Shown here piece by piece: positions 7,122 to 14,370 of a DNA stretch of 64,000 nt. The translations under genes and the position numbers were made by a program. Position 1 is the first letter of the stretch. Each line of letters begins with the position of its first letter. The notes beneath the pieces were generated by a model, which saw only the letters and a program-made list of their open reading frames with translations, was not told where the DNA came from and did no database searches. The stretch covers positions 35,656 to 99,655 of the forward strand of contig JADJEK010000015.1 in NCBI GenBank assembly GCA_016709145.1. Direction: 5' to 3'. The stretch is from Planctomycetota bacterium. Its GTDB lineage: Bacteria > Planctomycetota > B15-G4 > JADJEK01.

Positions 7122-7433
7122 TCACACGGCAGTCAGCAACGGCACGTCGATGTAACGCGATGCCCAGTTGTTCGCTTGGTCGTAGACCTTCAATCGACGC
7201 CCCGAAATCTCACGCATGTACGCCTCGATCGCTTCTTCTTCGGATGCGCCGTTGCCGAAGCTGCTGATTAGTCTTTGTCCGTCAACAATCTCGGCGTGAC
7301 GGAATCTGGCGTAGTAGCGACTTGCTGGCCAGTGGTTCGGCGTACGCTCGCTGATCTCCATGACGAGATCGTTCTTGTCCGCGAACTCCTCAAGCGTGGA
7401 CCGAGCTAGTTCTGTGCGCTCTATACGCATCAT
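7122..7433 (-). CDS. hypothetical protein
   Basis: 103 residues; mixed alpha/beta with a helical middle (GASEEEAIEAYMREISG). ATGATG at the start: either codon could be used. AAAGGCTGGTGG just upstream is both the end of the previous gene and the leader of this one. Family not recognised. Confidence 0.6.
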   Translation of the reverse strand: MMRIERTELARSTLEEFADKNDLVMEISERTPNHWPASRYYARFRHAEIVDGQRLISSFGNGASEEEAIEAYMREISGRRLKVYDQANNWASRYIDVPLLTAV

Positions 7434-7708
7434 CCACCAGCCTTTCGCACGGCGTCGATCATCGCGTCAACGTCCACCGGGGCCTTCGGGTCGAGCTTGC
7501 CCGCCTTGGCGAACACGTCGGCGCGGAAGCGGTCGCACAACTCGGACAGCGCGTCCGCCGACACGTCCCGGAGGGCGATCGGTGGGGCGCTCTTGCTGTC
7601 GAAAGCCTGCGCCCCCTGCTCGGACAACTCTTTCGGTAGGTCGAGCTTGAACTGGGCACGCACGAAGTTCGGCACCGTGAAGGGTGCGAGGTCGATCACG
7701 TGTTTCAT
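7430..7708 (-). CDS. hypothetical protein
   Basis: 92 residues beginning MKHVIDLAPFTVPNFVRAQF, then a helical C-terminal half ending VDAMIDAVRKAGG. The codons for KAGG and the stop form the leader repeat of the next gene. ATG overlaps the upstream stop. Unrecognised. Confidence 0.6.
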   Translation of the reverse strand: MKHVIDLAPFTVPNFVRAQFKLDLPKELSEQGAQAFDSKSAPPIALRDVSADALSELCDRFRADVFAKAGKLDPKAPVDVDAMIDAVRKAGG

Positions 7709-7917
7709 CGCGGGGTCTCCGTGGAGGTAGGAGGTGCGTCGTCGATGTCGACGAGAGGCTTACCGCAGTGGTGACATGTTGTCGGCCGCGGCTCGCCCAC
7801 GTTGTGCGGATTGCAGCCGCGGCACGAGGCGCAGACCGGAACCGTGAGGCCGAACGTGTTCTCCACGGTGTTGCGCGTGAATCGCCCACTGTGGCGGCGA
7901 GCTTGAAAGCGCTTCAT
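7705..7917 (-). CDS. small zinc-ribbon protein
   Basis: 70 residues. Basic head (MKRFQARRHSGRFTRN) followed by CASCRGC and CHHCG, which predict one zinc site. GGAG lies 7 nt before the ATG. The first 50 codons overlap the 3' end of the upstream gene in another frame, an unusually long overlap for this genome. Confidence 0.55.
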   Translation of the reverse strand: MKRFQARRHSGRFTRNTVENTFGLTVPVCASCRGCNPHNVGEPRPTTCHHCGKPLVDIDDAPPTSTETPR

Positions 7918-8392
7918 CGGGTGACTCCGCAAGGGTGGCTGTCGCCAAACCGTAGCCACGACCCACCGAGGTGATCCCGAACTCGACGCACGGGTCCAAT
8001 GCGTCGGACCAGCAGCGGGTAACACGCGCCCACTCAACGATCAGGCGCGAGACCATGTTGGCGACTCGGGACGCCACACCGATCTCGGTGAGTGGCTCTC
8101 TCCCCTCAGTCATCACGTACACGGCGATACGGCGAGCCCGACCGAGGAGGCCGATCCCAGCGCGGTTGCGCTTGGTGATCCCGATGCTCGCGACCTTGAA
8201 GCCCGTGGAGTGGCTGCGGAGGTAGGCACGCAGGTCTTCGAGCGCGGCGCTCTCCGTGGACCGGAGCCGACGATTCGCGTCACTCCGCCGACGATACGTC
8301 GAGAGCACGGAGGACCCGACGGCGACCACGAGTGCCAGCGAGAGCACGATGCAGAGAGTCTCGACCGGGGTCGCCGTCGGTAGCTCGCTCAC
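7760..8392 (-). CDS. membrane-anchored hypothetical protein
   Basis: 210 residues from a GTG at 8392 (GTGA overlap). Residues 10-33 (VETLCIVLSLALVVAVGSSV) form a membrane anchor; the rest is a basic soluble domain with GITKRNRAGIGLLGRARRIA. The last 53 residues overlap the zinc-ribbon gene and are of poor quality, so the true end may lie near 7917 if a base is missing there. Function unknown. Confidence 0.5.
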   Translation of the reverse strand: MSELPTATPVETLCIVLSLALVVAVGSSVLSTYRRRSDANRRLRSTESAALEDLRAYLRSHSTGFKVASIGITKRNRAGIGLLGRARRIAVYVMTEGREPLTEIGVASRVANMVSRLIVEWARVTRCWSDALDPCVEFGITSVGRGYGLATATLAESPDEALSSSPPQWAIHAQHRGEHVRPHGSGLRLVPRLQSAQRGRAAADNMSPLR

Positions 8393-8592
8393 GACGCCCG
8401 CTCCCGCTTGTACTGCTTCAAGCCCAGCTTGCGGCTGACGAACGCACACGTCTCCCCAGCACTCCGCGGCGTCTGATTGTCGAGCGACAACGCGTGGACG
8501 CGCACCAGGTGCGGGTAGAGCGAGGACGTCTTGTGCGCGCAGCGCGGGCACGTGTATTGGTGGCGGGCGCTCCGCCGACGACGGTTCGACAT
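8389..8592 (-). CDS. C2H2-like zinc-finger protein
   Basis: 67 residues. YTCPRCAHKTSSLYPHLVRVH has the C-x2-C ... H-x4-H spacing of a C2H2-like finger, flanked by basic segments, so nucleic-acid binding is plausible. It is the first gene after the P2-type element at 8650-8689. Confidence 0.6.
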   Translation of the reverse strand: MSNRRRRSARHQYTCPRCAHKTSSLYPHLVRVHALSLDNQTPRSAGETCAFVSRKLGLKQYKRERAS

Positions 8593-8649
8593 CGAAGAAC
8601 TCCGGGAAGTGGATGACAGCGCTGTCTCTCGGACAGCCCTCCTACCCTA

Positions 8650-8689
8650 TGTAGACGCCTCCGCCCGGAGATCCCACGAGAGGAAATCC
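8650..8689 (-). promoter_or_regulatory. P2-type promoter-like element, copy a
   Basis: On the minus strand GGATTTCC, 25 nt, GTCTACA. Lies 58 nt before the zinc-finger gene start. In this copy the spacer is part of a long inverted repeat (8656-8700). Confidence 0.6.
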
Positions 8690-8700
8690 GGGCGGAGGCG
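8656..8700 (-). terminator. long GC-rich inverted repeat, possible terminator
   Basis: Arms of 14 bp (CGCCTCCGCCCGGA and its complement) with a 17-nt loop, directly after the beta-helix gene. No U-run follows, and it coincides with P2 copy a, so it may instead be a regulatory site. Confidence 0.45.
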
Positions 8701-8723
8701 AGAACGTTCGGACGCGCGGTCGG

Positions 8724-10058
8724 TCACTGCAGGACGATCGTCCCTCGCTCGACCACACCCGTGGGAGCCGCCGGCGACCAGAACGTCTGGAAGCCATTGA
8801 GCCCTTGGCCGTACACCGTGTTGTCGCGGAACACCCAGCGCGTCACCGGCGTCGTCCCGATGACGTTCACCACCGCCTGCACACCGCCGGCGAACTGCAC
8901 CGCCGGCTGCGCCGACTTCGCAAGGTTGGACTCGACGAGGACGTTGGTCGCGACCGCGGTGTCGATCGAGAGCAGGGGCGAGTATGCGACCTTGTGCACG
9001 TTCCCGCGAATGGTCACGCCGGCGGCTTTGCGGACGTAGACCATCGGGGCAGACGAGGGCGACGCGCCGTCCTTGGCGTTGTCGTGCGACACGCAGCCGA
9101 GCACCTCGAACTCGTTCATGGCCGTGCCCGTCGTGTCCCCCGTCGAACCCACGGCGCAGAAGATGCCCGTGGCGGTGTCGGTGAAGGACGCGACCTGGAC
9201 GTTCGAGAACGTCGCATGCCGCCCGCCCTCGACTTGGAACGCACGGTCGACCGCGATCGACTCGTAGTAACCGCCGTTGACGTTCACGTGGTGGTCGCCG
9301 TTCGACGTCGCGTACGCGCGGAGGATGAAGGCGAGCTTGTTGCTCCCGTCACCGAGCCCGTAGAAGGCCCCGCCGTTGATCGTCGCGTGCGTGCAGTCGT
9401 TGAAGTCGTAAAGCTGGTGGACGCCCATTCCAGCGGCCGACCAGGAGTTCCCGACCTGCGCCTCGTCGATCACGATGTTCGCGCACGTGCGCGCGGCCAC
9501 CATCGTGAGCCCTCGGCCAGGGAGCAGGAAGGGGTACTTGATCCGGAGGTTCGTCGAGCCCGCGCCGCGAATCGCCGTCATCGGCTGGACGTACGACGTC
9601 GGCGTGTACTTGGCCGTGAACGCCGTGCCCTCGATGACGCTGTAGTGCGAGGCCGCTAGGTAGATCACGTACTGACCGTCCGTGAACGTCTGGAGTTCGA
9701 CCTCCCCACCATCGAGGTGGAAGCGGTCACCCGTGACGTGGAACAACTGCCCCTGCGCGGTCGTGTTCGACGTCGGCACGAACACGGCACCACGGGCGTC
9801 CACGCACACGTTGTCGGGCACGACCAAGATCGGGCTCGGGCACACGTACTTCCCGGGCAGGATGACGATGTGCTGGCACTGCGCGAGCGCCGCGGAGATC
9901 GCCGCCGACGCGTTGCCCGAGTAGGGCGCGGCCGAGACGTTGATGTCACCGACGGAGTTGGCGGCACCGGTGCCGACGGAGACGACACCCGCGGCGTGCA
10001 CGAACGGGGACAGGAACAGGAGCAGCAGGACGAACAGATAGGACAGCAGACGCTTCAT
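8724..10058 (-). CDS. secreted right-handed beta-helix (pectate-lyase-like) protein
   Basis: 444 residues. Residues 1-22 are a clear Sec signal peptide (MKRLLSYLFVLLLLFLSPFV, then HAA). The rest is Gly/Asn/Val-rich with repeated short strands such as NLRIKYPFLL, HVNVNGGYYESIAV and GVTIRGNVHKV, the look of the pectate-lyase superfamily used by phage depolymerases and tail spikes. An export signal is unusual for a virion protein, so it may be secreted to the host envelope or outside. No catalytic motif could be assigned. Good SD (AAAGGGAAG) before the ATG; followed by the inverted repeat at 8656-8700. Confidence 0.7.
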   Translation of the reverse strand: MKRLLSYLFVLLLLFLSPFVHAAGVVSVGTGAANSVGDINVSAAPYSGNASAAISAALAQCQHIVILPGKYVCPSPILVVPDNVCVDARGAVFVPTSNTTAQGQLFHVTGDRFHLDGGEVELQTFTDGQYVIYLAASHYSVIEGTAFTAKYTPTSYVQPMTAIRGAGSTNLRIKYPFLLPGRGLTMVAARTCANIVIDEAQVGNSWSAAGMGVHQLYDFNDCTHATINGGAFYGLGDGSNKLAFILRAYATSNGDHHVNVNGGYYESIAVDRAFQVEGGRHATFSNVQVASFTDTATGIFCAVGSTGDTTGTAMNEFEVLGCVSHDNAKDGASPSSAPMVYVRKAAGVTIRGNVHKVAYSPLLSIDTAVATNVLVESNLAKSAQPAVQFAGGVQAVVNVIGTTPVTRWVFRDNTVYGQGLNGFQTFWSPAAPTGVVERGTIVLQ

Positions 10059-10114
10059 GGGACTTCCCTTTCTATGGTTGCCCGACGGGGTATCCGCGGG
10101 CTCGGTGTTCAGTG

Positions 10115-10600
10115 CTAGTGGGTTGGGTCACTGGCCAGGTGCTTGTCGCGGATGTCGCCCGTGTAGACGACCTTGCCTGCGAGCAGACGGTCGATCGCGA
10201 GGTGCATGATCGCGAGGCCCTCGTTGACCGGACGGCGCGGGTCGTCGAGGATCCTGGCCTCGGTGGGGGTCGTGTACCGCGCCCACCAACCGCCGGTCGG
10301 TGGGATCTGGTCGAACACCCAGATCCCCTTGCTCGTGCGGGAGAATCCGATGCCGCGGTAGCTGAAGGTGAGCACACCAAGGCGTACGGACTCTTCGCAG
10401 TCCCGGCAGATTCTGTGCTTCCGCTTGCTGTTGATGATCCACGTTCGGATCGTGGAGCACGCCCGGCAGACGTGCTGACCACACGCAAAGCAGACGCACC
10501 GCGTGCGTACGTCCCCCTCGCATGTCCCAGCACCAGTCCGGTAACCCGCAGGGGCCTCGCACTCACCGTCCGAGACGTGGCAGAAGTCCGCGCGCGACAT
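10115..10600 (-). CDS. zinc-binding hypothetical protein
   Basis: 161 residues from MSRADFCHVSDGECEAPAGY. The N-terminal third has eight cysteines in pairs (CVCFACGQHVCRAC, CRDCEE), consistent with a double zinc module like a small RING or FYVE-type fold. The C-terminal part (GWWARYTTPTEARILDDPRR) is uncharacterised. Starts 2 nt after the upstream stop, so it is cotranscribed from P2 copy b. Confidence 0.6.
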   Translation of the reverse strand: MSRADFCHVSDGECEAPAGYRTGAGTCEGDVRTRCVCFACGQHVCRACSTIRTWIINSKRKHRICRDCEESVRLGVLTFSYRGIGFSRTSKGIWVFDQIPPTGGWWARYTTPTEARILDDPRRPVNEGLAIMHLAIDRLLAGKVVYTGDIRDKHLASDPTH

Positions 10601-10602
10601 CC

Positions 10603-10953
10603 TCAAGCCTCCGCCGGGAGCGAGGACAGCGCACCCTGCAACGCATTCACGTGGGTGGACCAGACCTTGCGCAACGTGGTCAGCGCGAGAGCTTGCGCTC
10701 GTGCGTCCGCGCCCGGTGGGCACTCGAAGTACACGTCACCGGACAACTGTGCTTCGTTGGGTCGCTTCGGTGTTTCCGTGTGGTAGCCGAGGTTCCACAC
10801 TCCCGGCGGGGACAAGTCCGTCGGCGACCGCAGGACCACCGAGAACGACCCGACACGCGCGGAGAAGACGAGTTGCGTCCCTCGGCACCCGTCCTCGTTC
10901 ATGTACGAGCGAGTCGTCTTCGCCCACTTCACCGTCTTGCTCTTGCGACGCAT
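10603..10953 (-). CDS. hypothetical protein, first gene after P2 element
   Basis: 116 residues from MRRKSKTVKWAKTTRSYMNE. Basic head, beta-rich middle (LVFSARVGSFSVVLRSPT) and helical tail. The ATG is preceded by GGAGGTGCGT, the same leader as the gene at 37037. P2 copy b ends only 16 nt upstream, so the mRNA leader must be very short. Unrecognised. Confidence 0.6.
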   Translation of the reverse strand: MRRKSKTVKWAKTTRSYMNEDGCRGTQLVFSARVGSFSVVLRSPTDLSPPGVWNLGYHTETPKRPNEAQLSGDVYFECPPGADARAQALALTTLRKVWSTHVNALQGALSSLPAEA

Positions 10954-10968
10954 ACGCACCTCCACCCC

Positions 10969-11008
10969 TGTAGACGCTCGTGCGTGTGCTTCCTCCGCGC
11001 GGAAATCC
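10969..11008 (-). promoter_or_regulatory. P2-type promoter-like element, copy b
   Basis: GGATTTCC-N25-GTCTACA on the minus strand, immediately before the gene at 10953 and overlapping the last base of the upstream gene stop. Confidence 0.65.
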
Positions 11009-11274
11009 TACGGCTCGACCAGTCTGGCGTTCACGACTCCAGGGGCGGGGAGGTGGACCTCGACGTGGACGTCCCCTTCGCCGTCACCATCCGGTGGACA
11101 ATCACCCGGGGTGAGCACGAGGACGAACCGCAGTCCTGGCTGCGGGCTGCGGAGTAGCTCTTCCTCGTTCATCTTCACGATGTCGAGTGCCGCGTCCAAC
11201 GGGTCGATCTCGCCCGAGAACTCGTCGGATAGATCGTGGAACACTTGAGGGGTGTGGAAGCACGACCAGGCCAT
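11008..11274 (-). CDS. hypothetical acidic protein
   Basis: 88 residues from MAWSCFHTPQVFHDLSDEFS. Acidic, ending in strand-rich VHVEVHLPAPGVVNARLVEP with a GDGEGD turn. It lies between a GDG-array run and P2 copy b. Not clearly a member of the array family. Confidence 0.55.
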   Translation of the reverse strand: MAWSCFHTPQVFHDLSDEFSGEIDPLDAALDIVKMNEEELLRSPQPGLRFVLVLTPGDCPPDGDGEGDVHVEVHLPAPGVVNARLVEP

Positions 11275-11285
11275 GGAACCTCCTG

Positions 11286-11531
11286 TTACAGGCAGCAGAG
11301 AGCAAACTGGGTCTCGGCGTCCAGAAGTGTGAGGCCGCCCCGCCAACCGTCAACCGCGAACGCATCGAAGCCGTCACCATCTGGGTAGTGACGCGGTCCC
11401 CCTCCCCCTCCCCCTCCCGCACCTGTTCCGTCCGCACGGCCGTAACACCTGAATGCACTGCCGCCAGCACCTACCCCCACGTCCCAGGGGGCCTCGAATG
11501 TTCCGTCGGCAGGCAGGTGCACGATGGTCAT
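11286..11531 (-). CDS. GDG-array protein 1 (run A, last intact copy)
   Basis: 81 residues. Head MTIVHLPADG deviates from the usual MPALI; the centre holds a stretch of eight glycines and PDGDGFD; the tail is FALCCL. It ends without an overlapping partner: the next gene starts 12 nt later. ATGA overlap with the upstream non-array gene. Confidence 0.65.
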   Translation of the reverse strand: MTIVHLPADGTFEAPWDVGVGAGGSAFRCYGRADGTGAGGGGGGGPRHYPDGDGFDAFAVDGWRGGLTLLDAETQFALCCL

Positions 11532-11776
11532 GCCGACCCCCTACGACGTTCCCAGATGCGACGGAACAACGGCGGTGCGTGCTCCATGATGTCGCGCTCG
11601 GACAGCAGGGTCCCGAAGGGGAACCCACGGACGTACAGCCGGAAGTATCCACCCCTACCTGCGCGCTCGCGCGGGTAGGCCAGGACCTCGCGGTAGGAGC
11701 GGAGCACTCCGAGGTCCTGGAGGACAGCACGGCGGACTGCTTGATCGAACTCCTCGCGCGTGATCGGCCCTTTCAT
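11528..11776 (-). CDS. hypothetical protein inside run A
   Basis: 82 residues from MKGPITREEFDQAVRRAVLQ. Basic, helical N-terminal half and an Arg-rich end (FRRIWERRRG). Not an array member; its ATG overlaps the tail of the degraded copy upstream. Family not recognised. Confidence 0.55.
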   Translation of the reverse strand: MKGPITREEFDQAVRRAVLQDLGVLRSYREVLAYPRERAGRGGYFRLYVRGFPFGTLLSERDIMEHAPPLFRRIWERRRGSA

Positions 11777-11925
11777 CTGGACGTCTCCGCCAGTAGTAGG
11801 ACGCACAGCGCTCCGTGCTCGAACGCGCGTTCGCTGTCGTTCACCCCGCCGTACCATTCGCTGGAATACCCGTCACCGAAAACGCTTCGTCAGTGAGCCC
11901 CCAAGCCCGTTGACTCACCACTCAC
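11773..11925 (-). pseudogene. degraded GDG-array copy with in-frame stop
   Basis: The frame begins at a GTG overlapping the stop of the next copy (GTGA), reads MSGESTGLGAH, meets TGA at 11890-11892, and continues open for 38 codons through GDGYSSEWYGGVND to the family-like tail GALCVLL. Removing that single stop would give a normal 50-residue member. It may be a decayed copy or a readthrough product. Confidence 0.5.
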
Positions 11926-12089
11926 ACCAAGAACACCACCACTGGACTTCCACTACCGCACCAAACAATACAAATGGGCTCGCCCGCCCCACCCTGGCCT
12001 GCGAAGGCGGAGCCCCCGTTGCCGTGCCCGTAGTCGTACCAGCTACCACCCCCGAGCCCGTTGAGGCCCTCGACGATCAGAGCAGGCAC
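11922..12089 (-). CDS. GDG-array protein 3, short form lacking the LCLL tail
   Basis: 55 residues from a GTG: MPALIVEGLNGLGGGSWYDY, then YGHGNGG and GQGGAG. The end (SGSPVVVFLV) does not match the family tail, so it has probably been shortened by a frameshift. Its start overlaps the previous copy by 13 nt at the canonical junction. Confidence 0.6.
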   Translation of the reverse strand: MPALIVEGLNGLGGGSWYDYGHGNGGSAFAGQGGAGEPICIVWCGSGSPVVVFLV

Positions 12090-12307
12090 AGTGCTACCCC
12101 CTCGAACACTCTCCCACTGTCACTGCCTTCACCGAATGCATCATCCATGCCGCTAGCTGGGTCGGCGAAGCCTCCCATGCCATCACCGTACCCGTTGAAA
12201 TAGAGCAATCCTCCCCGCCCACCACCCCTGCCGTTCCCGTTGGCGAACGTGTCAAAGTCACCGCCGCCATCGGTGTCGTTGAAGTCGTCGACGATCAAAA
12301 CAGGCAC
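12077..12307 (-). CDS. GDG-array protein 4 (first of run A)
   Basis: 76 residues from a GTG at 12307 with GGGAG 6 nt upstream: MPVLIVDDFNDTDGGGDFDT, with GNGRGGGRGG and GYGDGMGG in the centre and VALCLL at the end. It begins 22 nt after an unrelated gene and couples to copy 3 through the 13-nt junction. Confidence 0.7.
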   Translation of the reverse strand: MPVLIVDDFNDTDGGGDFDTFANGNGRGGGRGGLLYFNGYGDGMGGFADPASGMDDAFGEGSDSGRVFEGVALCLL

Positions 12308-12329
12308 AGTGGACTCCCTCACCTCGACC

Positions 12330-12746
12330 TCACCGAATCCCGTTGGCGAACGTCAGGTAGATCGAGTTCGACGACGACGGCTGGATGAGCACGCTGTCGC
12401 TCGCGTGGATACGCAGCGAGGGTTCCTCGCCCGCACGCTCCGCACGGTGCCAGCGGATGTCGAACGATCGACACGTGCCGACCCGCAGGGACATGATGTC
12501 GTCTCCACGTGCGACCGCGGTGTCCTTGATCGGTGCCAAGGTCAAGATCGGCTTGCTCGGCACCCAGATGCCGTGCTTGGCTCGTGCTTCCGGGGTTGCT
12601 GGCTGGGTGAGGCTCTCGTGGAACGCACGGATCTCCTTGTTCTCCAGGTGGAGTCTCTGCATCTCGTCTTGCGCCCACTTCGGCAGCGTGCCGATGCGAG
12701 CCCACGCGGAGCGCACTTGTTCTTTCGGATCCAGTTCCTTGCTCAT
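12330..12746 (-). CDS. hypothetical protein
   Basis: 138 residues from MSKELDPKEQVRSAWARIGT. Helical N-terminal half (WAQDEMQRLHLENKEIRAFH) and a beta-rich C-terminal half. The upstream membrane gene overlaps its ATG by 4 nt. Not recognised. Confidence 0.6.
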   Translation of the reverse strand: MSKELDPKEQVRSAWARIGTLPKWAQDEMQRLHLENKEIRAFHESLTQPATPEARAKHGIWVPSKPILTLAPIKDTAVARGDDIMSLRVGTCRSFDIRWHRAERAGEEPSLRIHASDSVLIQPSSSNSIYLTFANGIR

Positions 12747-12850
12747 CGTCGCTTCCCCCTCGAACCGCGTGACGCGAACCACCAGAACACGCACACCCTC
12801 GCGACCCCGAGGGCCACACCCAGGATGGTGATACAGATAGGGACGTTCAT
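12743..12850 (-). CDS. 35-residue membrane peptide
   Basis: MNVPICITILGVALGVARVC followed by a Trp-Trp and a basic end: a single membrane span with a positively charged tail. ATG overlaps the upstream stop and its own stop overlaps the next start, so it is placed as a real small gene. Confidence 0.5.
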   Translation of the reverse strand: MNVPICITILGVALGVARVCVFWWFASRGSRGKRR

Positions 12851-13317
12851 GCCTCGATCTCCGTATCGGCCAGCTTGTCGTCGAAGATGCTGCTGAACGT
12901 CCACGCGAGGTCCCCCGCGGTGGGGCACCCCGGGATCTGGTCGAGCGCGGACGCGAACAGCTTGACGCTCCGGTTCGTCAGCGCGTCGGCGTGCTCCCGC
13001 CGCACGCTGTCGAGGTCGATGAACGCGGTGTCGACGAGCCCCTTGATCCGCTGGTCCAGACGCGGAATGCAGCTTCGGACGCGCAGCGCCACGTGAGCGC
13101 GCAGCCAGCGGAGCAACCGCTCGGCACCCTGCCGCAGCCAACCGTCGATCTCCGCCTCGGGCGCATCCGCGAGCAACCACTCGCGCCACGCACCGTACGT
13201 CTGGTCGTTCAGGAACGTCTTGTCGTCGAGGTACGGCACGAGACCGATAGTGGTCTCCCACAGGGCATCGAGTTGTCGGACCCGCCAACGCAGGAAGGGA
13301 AGGGAGTTCACGATCAC
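12847..13317 (-). CDS. hypothetical helical protein
   Basis: 156 residues, GTG start with GGAGGT upstream. Helical throughout, Trp- and Arg-rich in the middle (WLRQGAERLLRWLRAHVAL). No motif that assigns a function. Confidence 0.6.
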   Translation of the reverse strand: MIVNSLPFLRWRVRQLDALWETTIGLVPYLDDKTFLNDQTYGAWREWLLADAPEAEIDGWLRQGAERLLRWLRAHVALRVRSCIPRLDQRIKGLVDTAFIDLDSVRREHADALTNRSVKLFASALDQIPGCPTAGDLAWTFSSIFDDKLADTEIEA

Positions 13318-13400
13318 GGGGGACCTCCAGTTAGACCCACCACCTAGACGCCGTGGACGAGGGAGACCTCGTCGTCAATCCGAAGAAAGGTGCTCGGCTG

Positions 13401-13652
13401 TCACTCCGTGCACGCGCGCCGCGCCTGACACGAGTGCTTGCCCGCGCAGGTCTCCGGCTGGTAGCAGAAGTCCGGCCACCCGATCTCGTTCAGGTACGGG
13501 TTCGCCGGGTACGGCAGGGTGCGCACGCGACCGATCGCCGACTCGTCGTGCCCGGCCTGCACCGCGATCGCCTTCGCCGCGTCCGCGGAGTCCGCTTGCG
13601 CGGTCCCGCCCCCACGAGCGGAACCCTTGATCTCGACCCAATAGAAAGCCAT
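13401..13652 (-). CDS. small Cys-containing protein
   Basis: 83 residues. MAFYWVEIKGSARGGGTAQA reads like a short beta-strand plus helix fold; the tail has CYQPETCAGKHSC, which could hold a metal or disulphides. The frame continues protein-like for 18 codons after its TGA. Starts next to the gene at 13654. Confidence 0.55.
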   Translation of the reverse strand: MAFYWVEIKGSARGGGTAQADSADAAKAIAVQAGHDESAIGRVRTLPYPANPYLNEIGWPDFCYQPETCAGKHSCQARRACTE

Positions 13653-13653
13653 G

Positions 13654-13863
13654 TCATTCTCCGGAGTGTTCGAGGCGTTCGACCGAGGTGCCTAGGGCGT
13701 ACCCGGCGGTGAACGCGATAAAGAGATCGTTGACCCGACCGTCCTGGTAGTACCGACGCTTCGGCCAGATCGAAGACGCTTCGCGGTCGAGGCGACCCTC
13801 GTGGCGGAACTGCTTCTCGAACTGCGCCATCAGGTCGTACCACTCGCGGTCACACAGCTTCAT
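13654..13863 (-). CDS. hypothetical protein, first gene after P1 element
   Basis: 69 residues from MKLCDREWYDLMAQFEKQFR. Helical, ends with a short hydrophobic stretch (LFIAFTAGYALGTSVERL). It is the first gene behind P1 copy a, with a 5' leader of about 40 nt. Unrecognised. Confidence 0.6.
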   Translation of the reverse strand: MKLCDREWYDLMAQFEKQFRHEGRLDREASSIWPKRRYYQDGRVNDLFIAFTAGYALGTSVERLEHSGE

Positions 13864-13905
13864 CGTCGAGCCCTCGCTTGGTCGGTCCCATCACCGACAC
13901 CCGCG

Positions 13906-13958
13906 AAGGATAGTGCGACTCGCGTGGAGTGCTACTACAAAATCCGAGAGTAGTTCAC
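13906..13958 (-). promoter_or_regulatory. P1-type promoter-like element, copy a
   Basis: Minus strand: GTGAACTACT, GGATTTTGTAGTAG, 18 nt, CTATCCTT. Starts at the stop of a GDG-array gene and ends 43 nt before the gene at 13863. Confidence 0.65.
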
Positions 13959-14182
13959 GCCGCGGGTTGGGACGCGAGCACGCACAATGCGGCGTCCCAG
14001 TCGGACGTGCGCCACCAGATGGAGGACTCATCGCGAGCGTCGCTCACGCCGTCGCATTCGACCGCCCCTTGGCCCGCTCCTCCCGACCCAGCACTGCCGT
14101 AGCCGTCGCTCGGTCGGCGGTGGTAGAGCTGGCCGCGCCCCGCACCGAGGTCGCCACCACCAGAAGCGATCAGAGCAGGCAT
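13955..14182 (-). CDS. GDG-array protein 5 (last of run B)
   Basis: 75 residues: MPALIASGGGDLGAGRGQLY, then GYGSAGSGGAGQG. The tail reads AALCVLASQPAA, the usual LCLL being extended by six residues because no partner gene follows. P1 copy a begins at its stop. Confidence 0.7.
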   Translation of the reverse strand: MPALIASGGGDLGAGRGQLYHRRPSDGYGSAGSGGAGQGAVECDGVSDARDESSIWWRTSDWDAALCVLASQPAA

Positions 14183-14370
14183 AGCGACCCACACTCCTCT
14201 GCCTCTCCGTCTCCACCCCCAAAGGCGTTCACGTGGTCGTCACCAGTGAGGTAGCCCTCGCCATCACCCCAGCCGTCCACCTCACCATCACCGATGATGG
14301 GTCCGTCACCCCACCCCGCGTCTCGGCCAAAACCGTAGGCGTTGAACTCCCCCTGGATCAGAGCAGGCAT
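14170..14370 (-). CDS. GDG-array protein 6
   Basis: 66 residues: MPALIQGEFNAYGFGRDAGW with five GDG/GDD turns and a SLCLL end. GGAGGCTCCACT precedes its ATG and is also the coding end of copy 7. 13-nt overlaps on both sides. Confidence 0.75.
   Translation of the reverse strand: MPALIQGEFNAYGFGRDAGWGDGPIIGDGEVDGWGDGEGYLTGDDHVNAFGGGDGEAEECGSLCLL

Noticed and set aside
8805..9659. Long plus-strand open frame of 284 codons opposite the beta-helix gene
   Set aside because: Arg/Val/Asp-rich composition typical of the antisense of a GC-rich gene; no ribosome site, and the minus-strand gene is clearly real.
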